Below, piece after piece: positions 1 through 12,044 of a stretch of DNA of 64,000 bases; the stretch's first letter is position 1; each line of letters starts with the position of its first letter. Below the pieces are notes generated by a model. It did not search any database, was not told the DNA's origin, and saw only the letters and a list, made by a program, of their open reading frames with translations. The position numbers were made by a program, and so were the translations under genes. The stretch is from Serilophus lunatus (Eukaryota > Chordata > Aves > Passeriformes > Eurylaimidae): positions 310,001 through 374,000 of the forward strand of contig VXBA01001571.1 of NCBI GenBank assembly GCA_013399895.1. The letters run 5' to 3'.

Positions 1-653
1 TTACATTTTTCATCTTTTTTAAGATGAAAAGGGTGTCTAGATTTAATGATCATCTGAAGTAGATGAACCAAGCAACACAGGGTAGAGCCAGCAGTAGGAA
101 TCCTGGGCAGATATATTATGGCAAATAATGGTTATAGTTACAAAATGAGCTTTACATCACTGTAGTGGGGTTGTAAGAATCAATACTCACAAAAACCTAC
201 TTAATCTGAAACATATTTTCCCACAGAGATTGGGATTGCTTTTTCTTCAATTCTATTTTTAATTTCTGTAGTTTTCTTTGTGGGAAAAGTGATGAAATGG
301 CTGGGGAACCACATAAAGAAGATTTTAAACAGGGAAAGGATAATGAACTGTGAGATCAGGTTTTAACATCAGGACTACATTCAGAGCACAGGAAATTATA
401 TTAAAACATTCTACAACAGCAGGTTCAATGAGCTGTTCATCTCAGTACCAACTACTTTGTATTTCATTGTTTTCTGTACTACTAGATGCATAGCCAAAAT
501 CAATTCACTTGAGATGTTGCTAAAATTTTGAGATGCACCTCCAGGAAAGCAAAACTCATGATCTTTGACAGGTGTACAGTGTTTGAAAAGAGGCCCCCAA
601 GTGTCACCAGTTGTGTATAAACCCAGGGCCCTTTGATTACTGAAAGCACTCAC
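1..653 (-). other. TRAPPC9: TRAPPC9 intron, partial (3' of the 654-764 exon)
   Basis: Start of the intron after the 654-764 exon, cut by the window edge. AT-rich, with no repeat family or second gene recognised. The open frame across 411-662 overlaps the exon in a different frame and is not a gene. Confidence 0.85.
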
Positions 654-764
654 CGCTGACACTCCCCAGCATGCAGAATCAAATCTTCATTATTCTTAGC
701 ACTGATGGTCAACTCATGCTCTGTAGAGTTGAAGACATCAAGAAGCAGATGGCACTGCCGGGTG
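654..764 (-). CDS. TRAPPC9: TRAPPC9 internal exon (downstream of the 11902-12044 exon)
   Basis: Internal coding exon of 111 bp. TRAPPC9 (NIBP) is a large subunit of TRAPPII, which tethers vesicles at the Golgi and acts in Rab GTPase activation and NF-kB signalling (family knowledge). On the minus strand a pyrimidine-rich tract ending in CAG precedes the exon and a GTGAGT donor follows it. The first base completes a serine codon begun in the previous exon. The frame then reads TRQCHLLLDVF, NSTEHELTIS and LILHAGECQ and ends two bases into an arginine codon. These match my memory of the vertebrate protein, about four fifths along its roughly 1,150 residues. The next exon should encode the MAIQV segment and lies outside the window. 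No stop or frameshift is present. Confidence 0.95.
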
Positions 765-953
765 CTGTTTAGATGGGGGGGAAAAAGAATAATACAATTT
801 CAACAATAACATTACTGTATGTCTATCAAAAGTAGTATTTAGACATGAATATATGAAAAAAAAATGCATACCTTCACACACAGTTTTTATCTCCCATTCC
901 AATTATTAGAGTATCTTAATCTTTTACTAAAACAACTTTTTTTAATAACTTGA

Positions 954-968
954 TTTTTTTTTTTTTTT
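954..968. repeat. Poly-T run (15)
   Basis: Uninterrupted T run in the TRAPPC9 intron. On the sense (minus) strand it is an A run. No retrotransposed body is recognised beside it. Confidence 0.9.
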
Positions 969-3900
969 ACTAAACCTAAAGAGAAGAGTACATACTAAAG
1001 AGAAGTCCTATGACAACTATGACCTGCACAGTATCAAACCCTACAGTATTTTATCACCTGCAAATATTCTCACTCTGATTCACTTCTTTGGAAAAAGCCA
1101 CAGGGTTTTTTTCAGTTGAGCATTCACATAAAAAAAATTTATTATTTCAAATTACCTCGACATTACCTCTTTATAAGAAACAAATTTACAAGCAAAAATT
1201 TAAATTGGTTTAAATTCAGTGTGAAGGAGCAATTCCATTTACCACAATCACTGGCCTGTCTGCAGACCAAAGTAAGCTGGCAATTAAAGCACTTAACCAC
1301 TAGAACAGCTACTCTGAGAGAGAGAAGTCTCCCCTCTGTAAGACAGGCAAATACAGGCACCTCTCACAGAAAACCTTAGATTTGTCAGCTACTATCCTTC
1401 CAATCCAAATTGCTCCAGAAGCATTTGGTGCAAATATACCAACTAAATTTCTGGAAACCTTGAAAAATAATACTAAAGTTACAGAGTAGAAAATTTACTG
1501 CAAAAGTTTAGCCAACTAAATATATAATTGTAATTATATTTATTAATTAAATTCATTAAATTTTACTAATAATTTACTAAATTAATATCACATTACTGTG
1601 AGTTACACTTAATTAGTATTTTATTCTAAAATATTTAGTCGTATTTATAATCTTTTCCTCATTGTGAAACTAAGCAGAAATAGCAGCATTGAGTGACAAT
1701 AATATAATACACAAGGAAAATTATCAGAACCAGATACCAAAAAGCCAAATACAGCTGCAATAGTGCCTTACCAGTCTACTCTGAAATTCAAAGTTTCATA
1801 AGCCACTTAACAACACAGAAATATCCTTCTCAAAAGGAAAGAGAAAGGAGTATGTTGGTGAGGTGAGAGTTGTCAGAGCCATCCTTCAAACAATTTGATG
1901 TTCAACCTACAGTTGTGTGACTCAAGCAACCAAGAGCATTTCTCCTATTGCACAGGCTGAAATGTCAGCCATCCCAAAGGCAGTTAAACTCAAGAGCTAC
2001 AAGAGTTTAAGAATGGCTCCTCCACGCTGGAAACGGGTTCTCTGGCTCCTAATATGACTCTCTTCTGAAAATCAAGACATTCTTTTCAGAGCACATATAG
2101 GAGGAAATGTGTTGCCCTCCCTGGAGATGGGAACATTGACAGGACACGCACAGGAGGCTGAGGGTCAGGTCACAAAAGTGACAATAATTTCACATGCAAC
2201 CAGGCACTAAGTGACAAGCAAGCACTGCTGGGGGACAGTACCATGTCTTTTAGCAAAAATAAAGTGCAAAAGTGGGGGTGGAGGCTTTTTTAATATATAT
2301 TTTAAGAGTTTTCGCTCTCTTTGTGTAAAACCCCAATGATTACTGAATACAGAGAGGAATGCAGGAAGGTGCCTGAAGCAAACATGTCAAAACTCAAGAA
2401 TTCAGAACAAATAAGGAGCCAAGACTCTTATTAGAAATTCCCTTCTTTAACAACTCACAAAAAAGAAATAACTGGAAGGGCAGTACTTGAGTCAGCAGCA
2501 GTCCTGTTACCAGAAAGGAAGGGGAAAAAAAGGAGAAAAGCTTTTATCAGCTTCTGTCTCATCAGTGGGAGGGTAGGACAAGACCTGTAAAGTCACAGAC
2601 AAGCTCTGCCTCTCCAGTAGATACAACGTGATGATCTGGAAGAGAGACTTCTAGTGTAAATAATGTTTACAAAATTCCATATGGAAGGAATTTTTTATTT
2701 ATGCCACTGCAAACCCAAACAACCGTCAGAAAAATAACATTCAAGCCTCCTGCAGTATCTCCTGGCAGCAGAATTAAAGTGTTGCAAATAAAACAATTTG
2801 TGCCACAAAGGACCTACATGAGCAGCTGCCCTTCAGGACTAAACATCGACACTAATAATAAACATTCCCAAATATGAGCTCTTGGAAATTATTCATCATC
2901 ATGACATTTATTTCCTCCTCTTCAAACACCACACAAAATAGACATGGAGGAGAAATAATTCTTTCCTTGTCAATTTTAAATAATTCTCCAGGGAAATCTT
3001 TAAGTCAAAAAATAAAAGTTGAAGTTATACAATTACTACAGTACTTTGAAAACTTAGAAGAACAAGGTATCAGTATAAAAAGATTGAAGGCAACATGAAG
3101 AATGCAGAAAAAGACGGCATTAGATCTTCAAACTAAATGCAGGACAGAACCAAATAGACTATTAATTAAAACCAAACACAAAAATAGTTGAATTAAAACA
3201 GCAAGCTTCAAATACTGAAAGCAGTATCCATGTCAGGAAACCAAGAAATCATAAACTTTGGAAAGTTAGAGGTAACATCATAATAAAGTTAAAAGGAACA
3301 AGGAAACACTCAAGTTGCTGAGGAGCAATTTGCTGAAGATCTGAGAACTGGCATGAGGGTTCTTTTCTTTTAACATGGTACAACCAGTAGGAATGTGCAG
3401 AACTGATGATGCCAAGTTATGAAAGTTCCAGGAAAACAGAGAATTAACAGGAAAGCCAAATAATTCACGTCAATTTTTTCCTACAGATGAACTTACAGAA
3501 GGCCATCCTTTGCAAGAGAGGAATTCAAGACCTTATCTCAGTGTCAGTAATTGGGATTTGACAGGCAAATCATATTCTTGCAAGTGTGATAAAGGAACTC
3601 CAATGAGATTTTGCTGAACTACTATATTTAAGTCCAGTCATCAATCTATTGCTTAAACTAAGCTCTTCACCAGAGAATTTCAAACATTATATTGTTTTAG
3701 GGATTTTAAGGCAATTGAATAAATCTCAGGCCATTAGTACTGACCTCAACACAACATAAATTAGGTTTTTCTCCAGAGTGTGGAAGCTTAAAAAAATAAA
3801 ACCAACACACTCAAAATAATAAATGGATCTAAAGTTGATTAAATTATATACCATAATGGCCTACTGACATTTCTGGCCAAGAAATACCAGTCAAAGATAC

Positions 3901-5738
3901 AGATTTCTGGAACTGGAAAAGGCTAGCTCAAATATGCAGAGTTTCTTCTTCCTTTTCCAAACTATCTACCATCATATAAGAGTTTACATTAAATGTTCTG
4001 TTGGCTGGGAGGGTAGATTTTGAGTCCTTTAAGTCTCCTTAAGTAGATATTAGTTACCATTCATCCCAGAAAAGGTGGAGAACTCCGACTCCCACACATC
4101 ACACAATGTGAAGGGTCATCAGTGGCTTCCCAGTCTTTAGCAGAGGTTTGGGGTGACTTTACTGTTACTAGCTCCTTTTTAAAGTTTGGGTTGAACACAT
4201 GTAAAATAAGTCAGTTTGCATTTGGTGGGGTGGTTTTGCGGTTTAGCACTGTCTCACACACATGAACACACCATATTAAACCAGAATCTAATTTTATTCC
4301 ATGAACTTACAGACTTGAAAGCATTTCAGAAAAAGTAGGAATTATAACACTCTTCATGGATTGTTCTGAAAGATGCAGGACAAAAATACACTACTGCACC
4401 ACAAATACCTCATCTTCCATAAATCCACATTCCCATCACCTCATCATACACTACCCAAACTTTCCCACCCACCCATCCACTCCAGTGGGCAGCACAAAGT
4501 TTGTGGCTGGCCCTGAGCTCATCCAGGGCACCTGGCACAGGGGACAGAGCAGGCACTGCTGAGCCTCTGCCTTTTCTCACTGGGATAGAAATTAGGAAAT
4601 CTCTTCTCTGCCCAGCTGCCAACCTGCAGAAATACATTTAAGTTTTCCCTGAAGCTGTCCAAAATTAGTCAAAGGGTATTAGGGGAAAGGGGGGACCAGT
4701 TAAGGTGATCATATAAATTATATTTCTCTGTGAAATAAAATACAAAATTATCCACAAAAATAAAGCAGACATACAAACACATCTGTCTTTTCTGAGCAGC
4801 ATGATATAAAAATTATTGCATTATTCTAAAAGTTCAAATTAAATGACAAGGAATTAAAATTGTTGGACTGTATAGACAATAGGATAAAGAACAAAAGTTC
4901 TCGAAAGGGATTTATTCTTCTTTGTATCTAACACATCAACTGTTAATGGAAAAGAAATAAGTCTGGGTGAAACAAACAGAGCCTGAAGGGAAGAATACTA
5001 AAAATCACAGTATCCAGACATTTTCTATTTTGATGATCTCCCTTATTTGTTTGTGATGTTTGCTTTTGAAAATCTTCCATAAATTTCATGTTGAAGATTT
5101 TCTTTTACAAGTGACACAAAGCTCCATACAGCAGAAGGTTGTACAGGTAAAAACTTGAATTACAAGGAAACATTTTTGGTTGATTGATTTATCATCTGAA
5201 CATCTCAGAATAACATGAAATCTTAATACTGATATCAAATAATAAAAAATAAGAAATCGTTTTTTAATTGAAAATTGAGTTAATTCAACAGTGTCTTAGA
5301 CATTTACAGTATAAATGAGTTTCTGTTATCATGTACTGCAAAATTCAGGATATAACACAAACAAAAAGCAACACAGTGAATCATGCTGTGCTCTTAAAAT
5401 CTTACAATTCCAGTTATGGTTCCAAAAATAGTCACAAAATTTGGGCCATGGGAACTTCAGGCAAGTGATAATTACTCTGTGATCTAGAAATTTCTTTCAG
5501 GGCTGTTGGAATTACTTGAAATGACAGCACAGGATATTCTTCAGTAACACTTAACACAGTGTTAAACCCCAAATGCAGCTGCTGTTCTGCAGTGATGGCT
5601 CACTCCAGTGAACAATCTTACTGCAGTTCTGTCTCCAGCTTAAAGTCACTTTAAATAAGAAGCTCTCAGGGTGGGTTGGCAAGTTATCTGCATCCTGACC
5701 CCTCTCCAGGAAATCATGGAGTATTTTCACATCCATGC

Positions 5739-5752
5739 TTTTTTTTTTTTTT
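5739..5752. repeat. Poly-T run (14)
   Basis: Uninterrupted T run in intronic sequence. No target duplication or retrocopy body is recognisable next to it. Confidence 0.9.
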
Positions 5753-8700
5753 GCTTCTCCTCTGTTTTCTTTAAACAGCCATTCCTACACAAAATGGGGT
5801 ATCAAGAAGGGAAAGAGAAGCTTTGGCACTCATGACAGGCAGTGGTGTGTCAGGTGACAACCCAATTGCCCAAAATCTACTGACAAACACAAAGAGCAAC
5901 ACAGCAGAAAAACAATCTAGAGCATCTTTGTCGGTGCTCTTGTGTCTTCAATAGGGTCTCCCTAATTTCATTTTTATTGAACTACCTAAAAATGAAGTTT
6001 TCAAGACTAACTTCAGATGATTAAGTCAGATTATCCATCTTACTGGCAAAAGGTCTTTTCACATATTCCAAGAAGTGTCCTCATCTGACTTCTCCTAGTT
6101 GCAAACCTTTTCAATTATGCTAAATATTCCCAGCACATCTATAAATATTTGCAGATTTATGTTCTCACATCTACATGTGCCAAACCATACATATTTAACA
6201 TTTTGATCTCAAAAATCAATTCTCTCAATCCATAAACTACTTTTTACTGCTCCTCCATGAACCCACTGCAGTGTTACACCACCAGCAGAGGTTAAGGCTC
6301 CCAAGATGATTTAAGTATTGGATGTAACCTCCCACGTGTCATGAGTTACCACTCAGTAGAATCTATACTGAACTCAATAATGTGTGTATAAATAAAGACT
6401 GTATTTTAGAATGACATCCAGCCCTGAGAACATTGAAGTATATTTATTAAATTCATTGCCTGACAGATTTTTCTAATGATTTATCAGTGTAATTGCACAA
6501 AATGAGAGCTTTATTTGTTTTATTTAGCTGAATTTGTCTGGTTCCCATTTTGACTGGCTTTTATTACTATTTTTCATTAACAAAACAGTTAATTTAATAC
6601 TAATTATTTTCGCCATGTAGAAACATCCAGTCACTTTAAACAGGTCGTATCTTAGTCTTCCCCCAACCCAAACATATTGCCCTTCAAGCACCCAAACGAG
6701 AGTTTTTTCTCCATCCTTCAAAGCTCTCTGACACTTTGAGCACTGAAATACTGAGAAAGAGAAGACTGGAAACATCTGCCTGTCGGTATGTAGTTGATTC
6801 TCATTCTGAATGCAGCAAATGTGAACATTTAATTTAAAAATCTGGCTATATAAAACCAAGAAGGATTTCAGAAAATGCTACAGAACTTTTTATCACATTA
6901 AAAAAGGTCTGTTAGAGCACAGCTGAGGAAACATGCTGTTCACTCCTTCCCTTGAATGATTTGTAAATATGTAATGATCAGGATTTCTGACCCGAACCTG
7001 ACCTGCTGAAGAGGATGTCTTGCAATTTATTGTAGTGAAAATATGGGCAACTGTGGAAACTGGAATGGAAATTCTGAAAATTATGTCTGATTTCATTAAG
7101 CCTCAAAGTTCTACCCACCAAACTGAGGATCTCCTGAGAACCCTCACCATGGTCAAGATTGTTCTTTCTCTGTCTCCAAAGCCTCAGTGAAACCAAGTTG
7201 GAAAAACTAAATCATAACTATAAACACAAAACAATGAAAAGCTTTAGAGCAGGGGGCCCACTGCAGGCTCTGTTATGAACTGATGATATGCATTAATGGT
7301 ACACAGGAAAATTAACTGGAATTCACAGTTAGATGAATTGTCACTTTGAATTTAATAGTGTCAGACCTCCTAAAATTCATTTTTATTTTTTTCCTCTGAT
7401 TCCAATACAAAAACAGACTCTAAGCCTCAGCACTTGCCATAAGATATCTGCAGTTGATGTCTCATCAGCTCTATGGTGGTTTTAAGAGAGGAAGGAAAGT
7501 CTTCTGTCTAAAAAATAAAATAAAAATTAAAAATTACCTTGTTCATCACCTTGAATTAGCAGAATTTATAGGTAAGAATATTCTTACACATCTGGCTTTC
7601 CAAATTTGCTTACAAGTGAAGGCAGCATCCCTGTTGCACTGACAATTCATCTCATATACAAATTCAGACTGTCTCACCACCTTTGTAACAAGCAAGACCA
7701 AAACTGTCTGACCTTTGTAGGTTCTTATTTAAGACACTTTTGTACAGATGGCATAATGGCCAGGGACACAAGAAGATCAGCAGGCCCCTCACAGTGTGCA
7801 GAGCACATTTTACTTCAATTCCTACCAGATGTGCAGTACTTTTTCTGGCATTTTTTCATGCTCTTTGATAAAGGCAATAAGGAAGGACATTCAGTGCCCA
7901 CCAAAAGTGGCAGGTAACGCCTTTTAGAGAAACAACAGGTATAAAGGAGATCATTCAAGATGACCTAGAGAGCTTGAGTTTCAACACCGGACTTGCTTAG
8001 AGCTGAGGATATCAAAATGAAGAGGTGTATCACACTCAACTGTCAACAGAACTTTTCCCTTACACAGAAGCATTTGCATCACATCTCCATTTGCAGTCTG
8101 GTATCAGGTCATCAGATCTGCAGGTAACTGCACTGTTTTGAGGCCTGGAATCACACCAGTAGTTCTGGGGCTAAACCCTGATATGGCATGGCTGACAAAA
8201 AAAAAAAATAATTTTACTATATAGATTTAGCTGCATTTTATAGTACATAAATGCTTAAACAAGTAGATCCCTGAAGGCCTTCAAGCCTTCACTGAGCTGT
8301 GGGACAGACTGGGAGAACTTTCAACATTAATTCATTATCTCTTACAGCCTCAAACACCCTGTTCTTGCTGATACATCACAGGACAATCATCCCTGAAAGC
8401 ACAAACGAGCAGAACCAAGGACTCCAGGTACCAGGATCAGAGGGACACGATTTCCCAGCACGAGGCTGTTGTGCAGGTCACTTTGGATGCAGGCAGCTGA
8501 GTGAGCACAGGTTGATACTCTGTGAAAGACCTTGGAGCAGATGATATTCATTTACTGACAGAGTATCATCTCTCCCAACAGGGGAGATGAAACCTGGATC
8601 AGAATTAGGCAACGGGCACTGCAGCATGGTAAGGGGATTAGCAGCCAGCTAACCATGACACCTCTATGGATCAGCCAAGAAAAGGGTCAAAAGGATCTCT

Positions 8701-11700
8701 TGTCAGGATTAAACTTAAGATATACTCAAGATGCAGTTAATGCAACTTCTCCTTATAAAGCAGAAACCTATGTATGAGTGGAAGACATAATTTTGCTTAG
8801 ATATTTAAAAAAGACCCAAAAAACCCCAAACACAAATCTGCAGTTTCAGTGATATTTTACATGCATTTCTGCTCAAGCAGCTAAATAAAGAAATACCAAT
8901 TAAGTTTGGAAGGCTTTTATATAAACCATAATCTTCATGCTACAGTGGGGAGGGAAAGTGTCTTTATTAACATTTTTCCTGGATTTTTTTTTTTCAGTAA
9001 AGCCCTAAGGGAAGAATCAATGCTTCAAGTTTTTTTAGTTTACTTTGACTTTTTAAGCCCAGGAGCTAGTAAGCTATTTCTTACTTTTTTAGAAGTAAAA
9101 ATGTAAAATAAAAAGAACAAAAACGAAAGGGAAAACATTTAATCCAGTCAATCACAGCAATGATAACTTTCATTCTGAAACGACAGCTGAAGTAAATTAT
9201 AAAATACAATTTCTTGCAATGACTAAACAAAAATAGCCCAGTGCCTCAGACAGAATTTAAGCAATCAAGTCTTATAGTCTGCCATTTGTGTCTCAGATAT
9301 TGGCAGAGATGGTCAACAGTCAAAAAAGATTTTAATGATAACAGTGATCCTTAGCAGATTGGGAGAGGACATATTTCTGCTGTTTTTCACTCTGTAACAC
9401 TGAATGCCACATAACTTCTTCTGATGGAGAATCTACACAGGAAAGCACAAGAGTAAAGGAATGGTGGTACAGCTGACTAAAGCTAATGACAGCTGAAGCA
9501 GTAAGAGATGAGAACTTAGCACCAAAATTCATGACTTAGCAGACAGTATATATCTAATGGAACCAAAAAAAAATTAATAACCTTTTGACAAGTCTGGCAA
9601 GAAAACATTTCCAAGAGAAATGTAAATATTACAGTAAAGCTTTTAGGCACCCTTAAAAGCAGTCGCATCTTTAACTACATCTCCAAAGAGCAAATCACTC
9701 AGAGGTTCCACTGACTTTGATGCTGATCAGTGTGATGAACAGGCAAAGAATGAGGCAAACACATACAATATGAGCTGAAGCACTTGGCTGAAATGGAGCC
9801 ACTATATCCAGCACCAGCTGCCACAGGACACTTGAAACTGTGTCCCTCTGAACACAGAAACTCCACCTTTGCATTAGCACCTCCATCCATTTTTAAAGAT
9901 TTCAGGATTAAATAATCTCCTCACATTGTAAATTTCTGAGAACAGATTGACAAGGCAGGGGTAGGATAACCTCATCCTGCACAAAACACAGCTGGGGAAG
10001 CTGAGCACAAAAGGGCAACTTCCCAACAAGAGAGAAACAAATAGAGGCATCATGATGGATTTGAAGCTTTTAAGGAAGGTTTGCAGCTTCACACCCAAGC
10101 TGCCCTGTGAATGTATGAAAGTAATTGCAGTGAACCAAAGGGCAGTTGTGCTGACCATGAAAAACACACATAATGAGAGTATGAGGAACTTTTTTGACAC
10201 TGAATGGAGGGGACTGTGCCTTCAAATAATAAATGTAAACTGATTATTTTAACCTGTACAATGACTCTTCTTGAAAACTACTTAAAGTTGGCACTATGGT
10301 ACTTCCAGGTTGTTAAAGAGAGATCATTTTTTGAACCTTGAAAACCTTACAAAGGCCTAAGAATGTGCTATTGCAGGGACGAAACTCTAGCCCTCATTAA
10401 TAAGGATTCTGGAATTTTGCAAACAGCTGTTCTAGATACCACATTCTGACTTTGCAAGAACCAATCAATTTGCTTTACTAGAGCAGTTCCTAAAAGATTA
10501 AAGCCATGCCTAGTATCTTACACCTTCAAACAGCAAAACACTCAACAAACTTGCTCACCAATAAAGCCATATGGGTTTAGGTGGGTTTTTTGCTGTTCCT
10601 TTTTTTTTTATGTAAGGACATGATCTACTCATAAAAAAAATCTTCTTTGTCTCATTTTTAAACATTTTCCATAAAGCTATTGCAGTGTTTCATTATCTCT
10701 GCCTCACCTAAAATCTCCCTTCCTATTTGCAAAGGTCATTATTTGCTCTATACCTGTTGGGATAAAACAGAATCCTATCCCTCTTGGCAGTGCCACAATT
10801 AGAAACTCCAGTCCCTTATCAGTCATATTTCTCTTGGCAAGATCAAAAGTTTCTCTAATCTTATGCTTTCATGTAAATCACATTTTATTACTCTTCCTGA
10901 TCCAGACTTTCTCCATCTTGTCCACTTTTCTTCATGTTCAAGCCCCAAACTCTCCCTGAGGCTTTACTACTTCTGCCCACAGGAACAAAAGAAACCCTTC
11001 ATGTTTTTCAGGGTCTTTTGCTGCCTATCCATCCTTGGACATTTTTGCCATGGTGTGATACTGGTAACTCACTTCTTTCCTTCAAAAACTGAGTATTTTC
11101 CCTGATATTCCTTTCTTGCCTATTTTTGGATTTCTGAAGTCTGTTATGAAAAGGTTCTGGGCCCAGCAGTAATATCTTGGAGCAATTAAGTTCACTCTCA
11201 GCCATCATCATTAGTGTTGCAGTACACAATTGCACTGATATAACCTCGGAATTAAAATGAAACCCAATTCTTGGTCCCACTATGCACAGAGGGGGTTTTT
11301 TAAAATAATCCTGCTAATTATTAAAACTGATGGCACTCAGTCACTGGCAAAGTTTAGGCAAAGAGATTTTTGTGATCATGGCATTTGACCACGATTACAC
11401 TTTGCCACGATTTTTAAATCATTAAAAAATTTAAATTCACTACGATATGTGAAATTACTCTGTGACTTACAAGAGAAAGCAAGTACCAGACACTGATTAC
11501 AATTCATTCCTCGCATTCGAACACAGTCTTTCATATATACATTTTGGGTAACATTCTGTTATATAAAAACAAAACTATGTAATGTCCTGCAACTGCCAAG
11601 AAATACAGAAAGAAATCATCAAATTTTACCGTAACATGAGATATCCTGACCCTGCTAAAATAAATCATCATTAAAAAATGTTTGACCCTCAGAAGTTGCC

Positions 11701-11901
11701 GAATGCACATGGATTCCTTTAATCATAGCATGCAGTTAAATGAGGCTAAACTCCTAAATGAGAAATGTTTAGATTTGTTCATATAAACCTTCACCTACAC
11801 GTTGCTGATGATATCGAAACTTTTCCAGCCTAGTCTTTAAGGTATGGTCATTATAACAGAGACAATGAGTCTAAATATTCAAGAGTGAGGACAAGGCTTA
11901 C

Positions 11902-12044
11902 CTTGTTGCTGGCAGGGTACTCACACGTGTGAAGAAAACAGATGGCTCTACTTCCACGTGAAGGCCCAGTGAAAGGTTCCTGTAATATCCTTCAACATGC
12001 CCTGGTCCCCCAGAGTACTTAAAATTCAAAATGGCTTCCAGTGT
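11902..12044 (-). CDS. TRAPPC9: TRAPPC9 internal exon (upstream of the 654-764 exon)
   Basis: Internal coding exon of 143 bp, phase 0 at its start. On the minus strand a CTCTAG acceptor precedes it and a GTAAGC donor follows. It encodes 47 full codons, beginning TLEAILNFKYSGGPGH, then EGYYRNLSLGLHVEVEPSV, FFTRV and STLPAT, and ends on the first two bases of a serine codon completed in the 654-764 exon. The sequence is almost identical to the mammalian protein as I remember it, indicating strong purifying selection. The two exons make one uninterrupted frame of 254 bases, which fixes both splice junctions. The preceding exon, expected to end in the GDYSHVK-like segment, was not found up to 64000, so the intron upstream is longer than 52 kb. 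Confidence 0.96.

Larger units (their letters stand above)
765..11901 (-). other. TRAPPC9: TRAPPC9 intron between the two exons
   Basis: Complete intron of 11,137 bp bounded by GT (next to 11902) and AG (next to 764) on the minus strand. It is AT-rich and repeat-poor: I recognise no CR1, LTR or SINE, only homopolymers (for example T runs at 954-968 and 5739-5752). All open frames inside are short and show no recognisable protein. Confidence 0.85.

Noticed and set aside
10690..10730. Minus-strand segment reading GDF before a GTGAGG donor, reminiscent of the expected preceding TRAPPC9 exon
   Set aside because: It lies downstream of the 11902-12044 exon in transcription order, so it cannot be the preceding exon; the match is three residues only.
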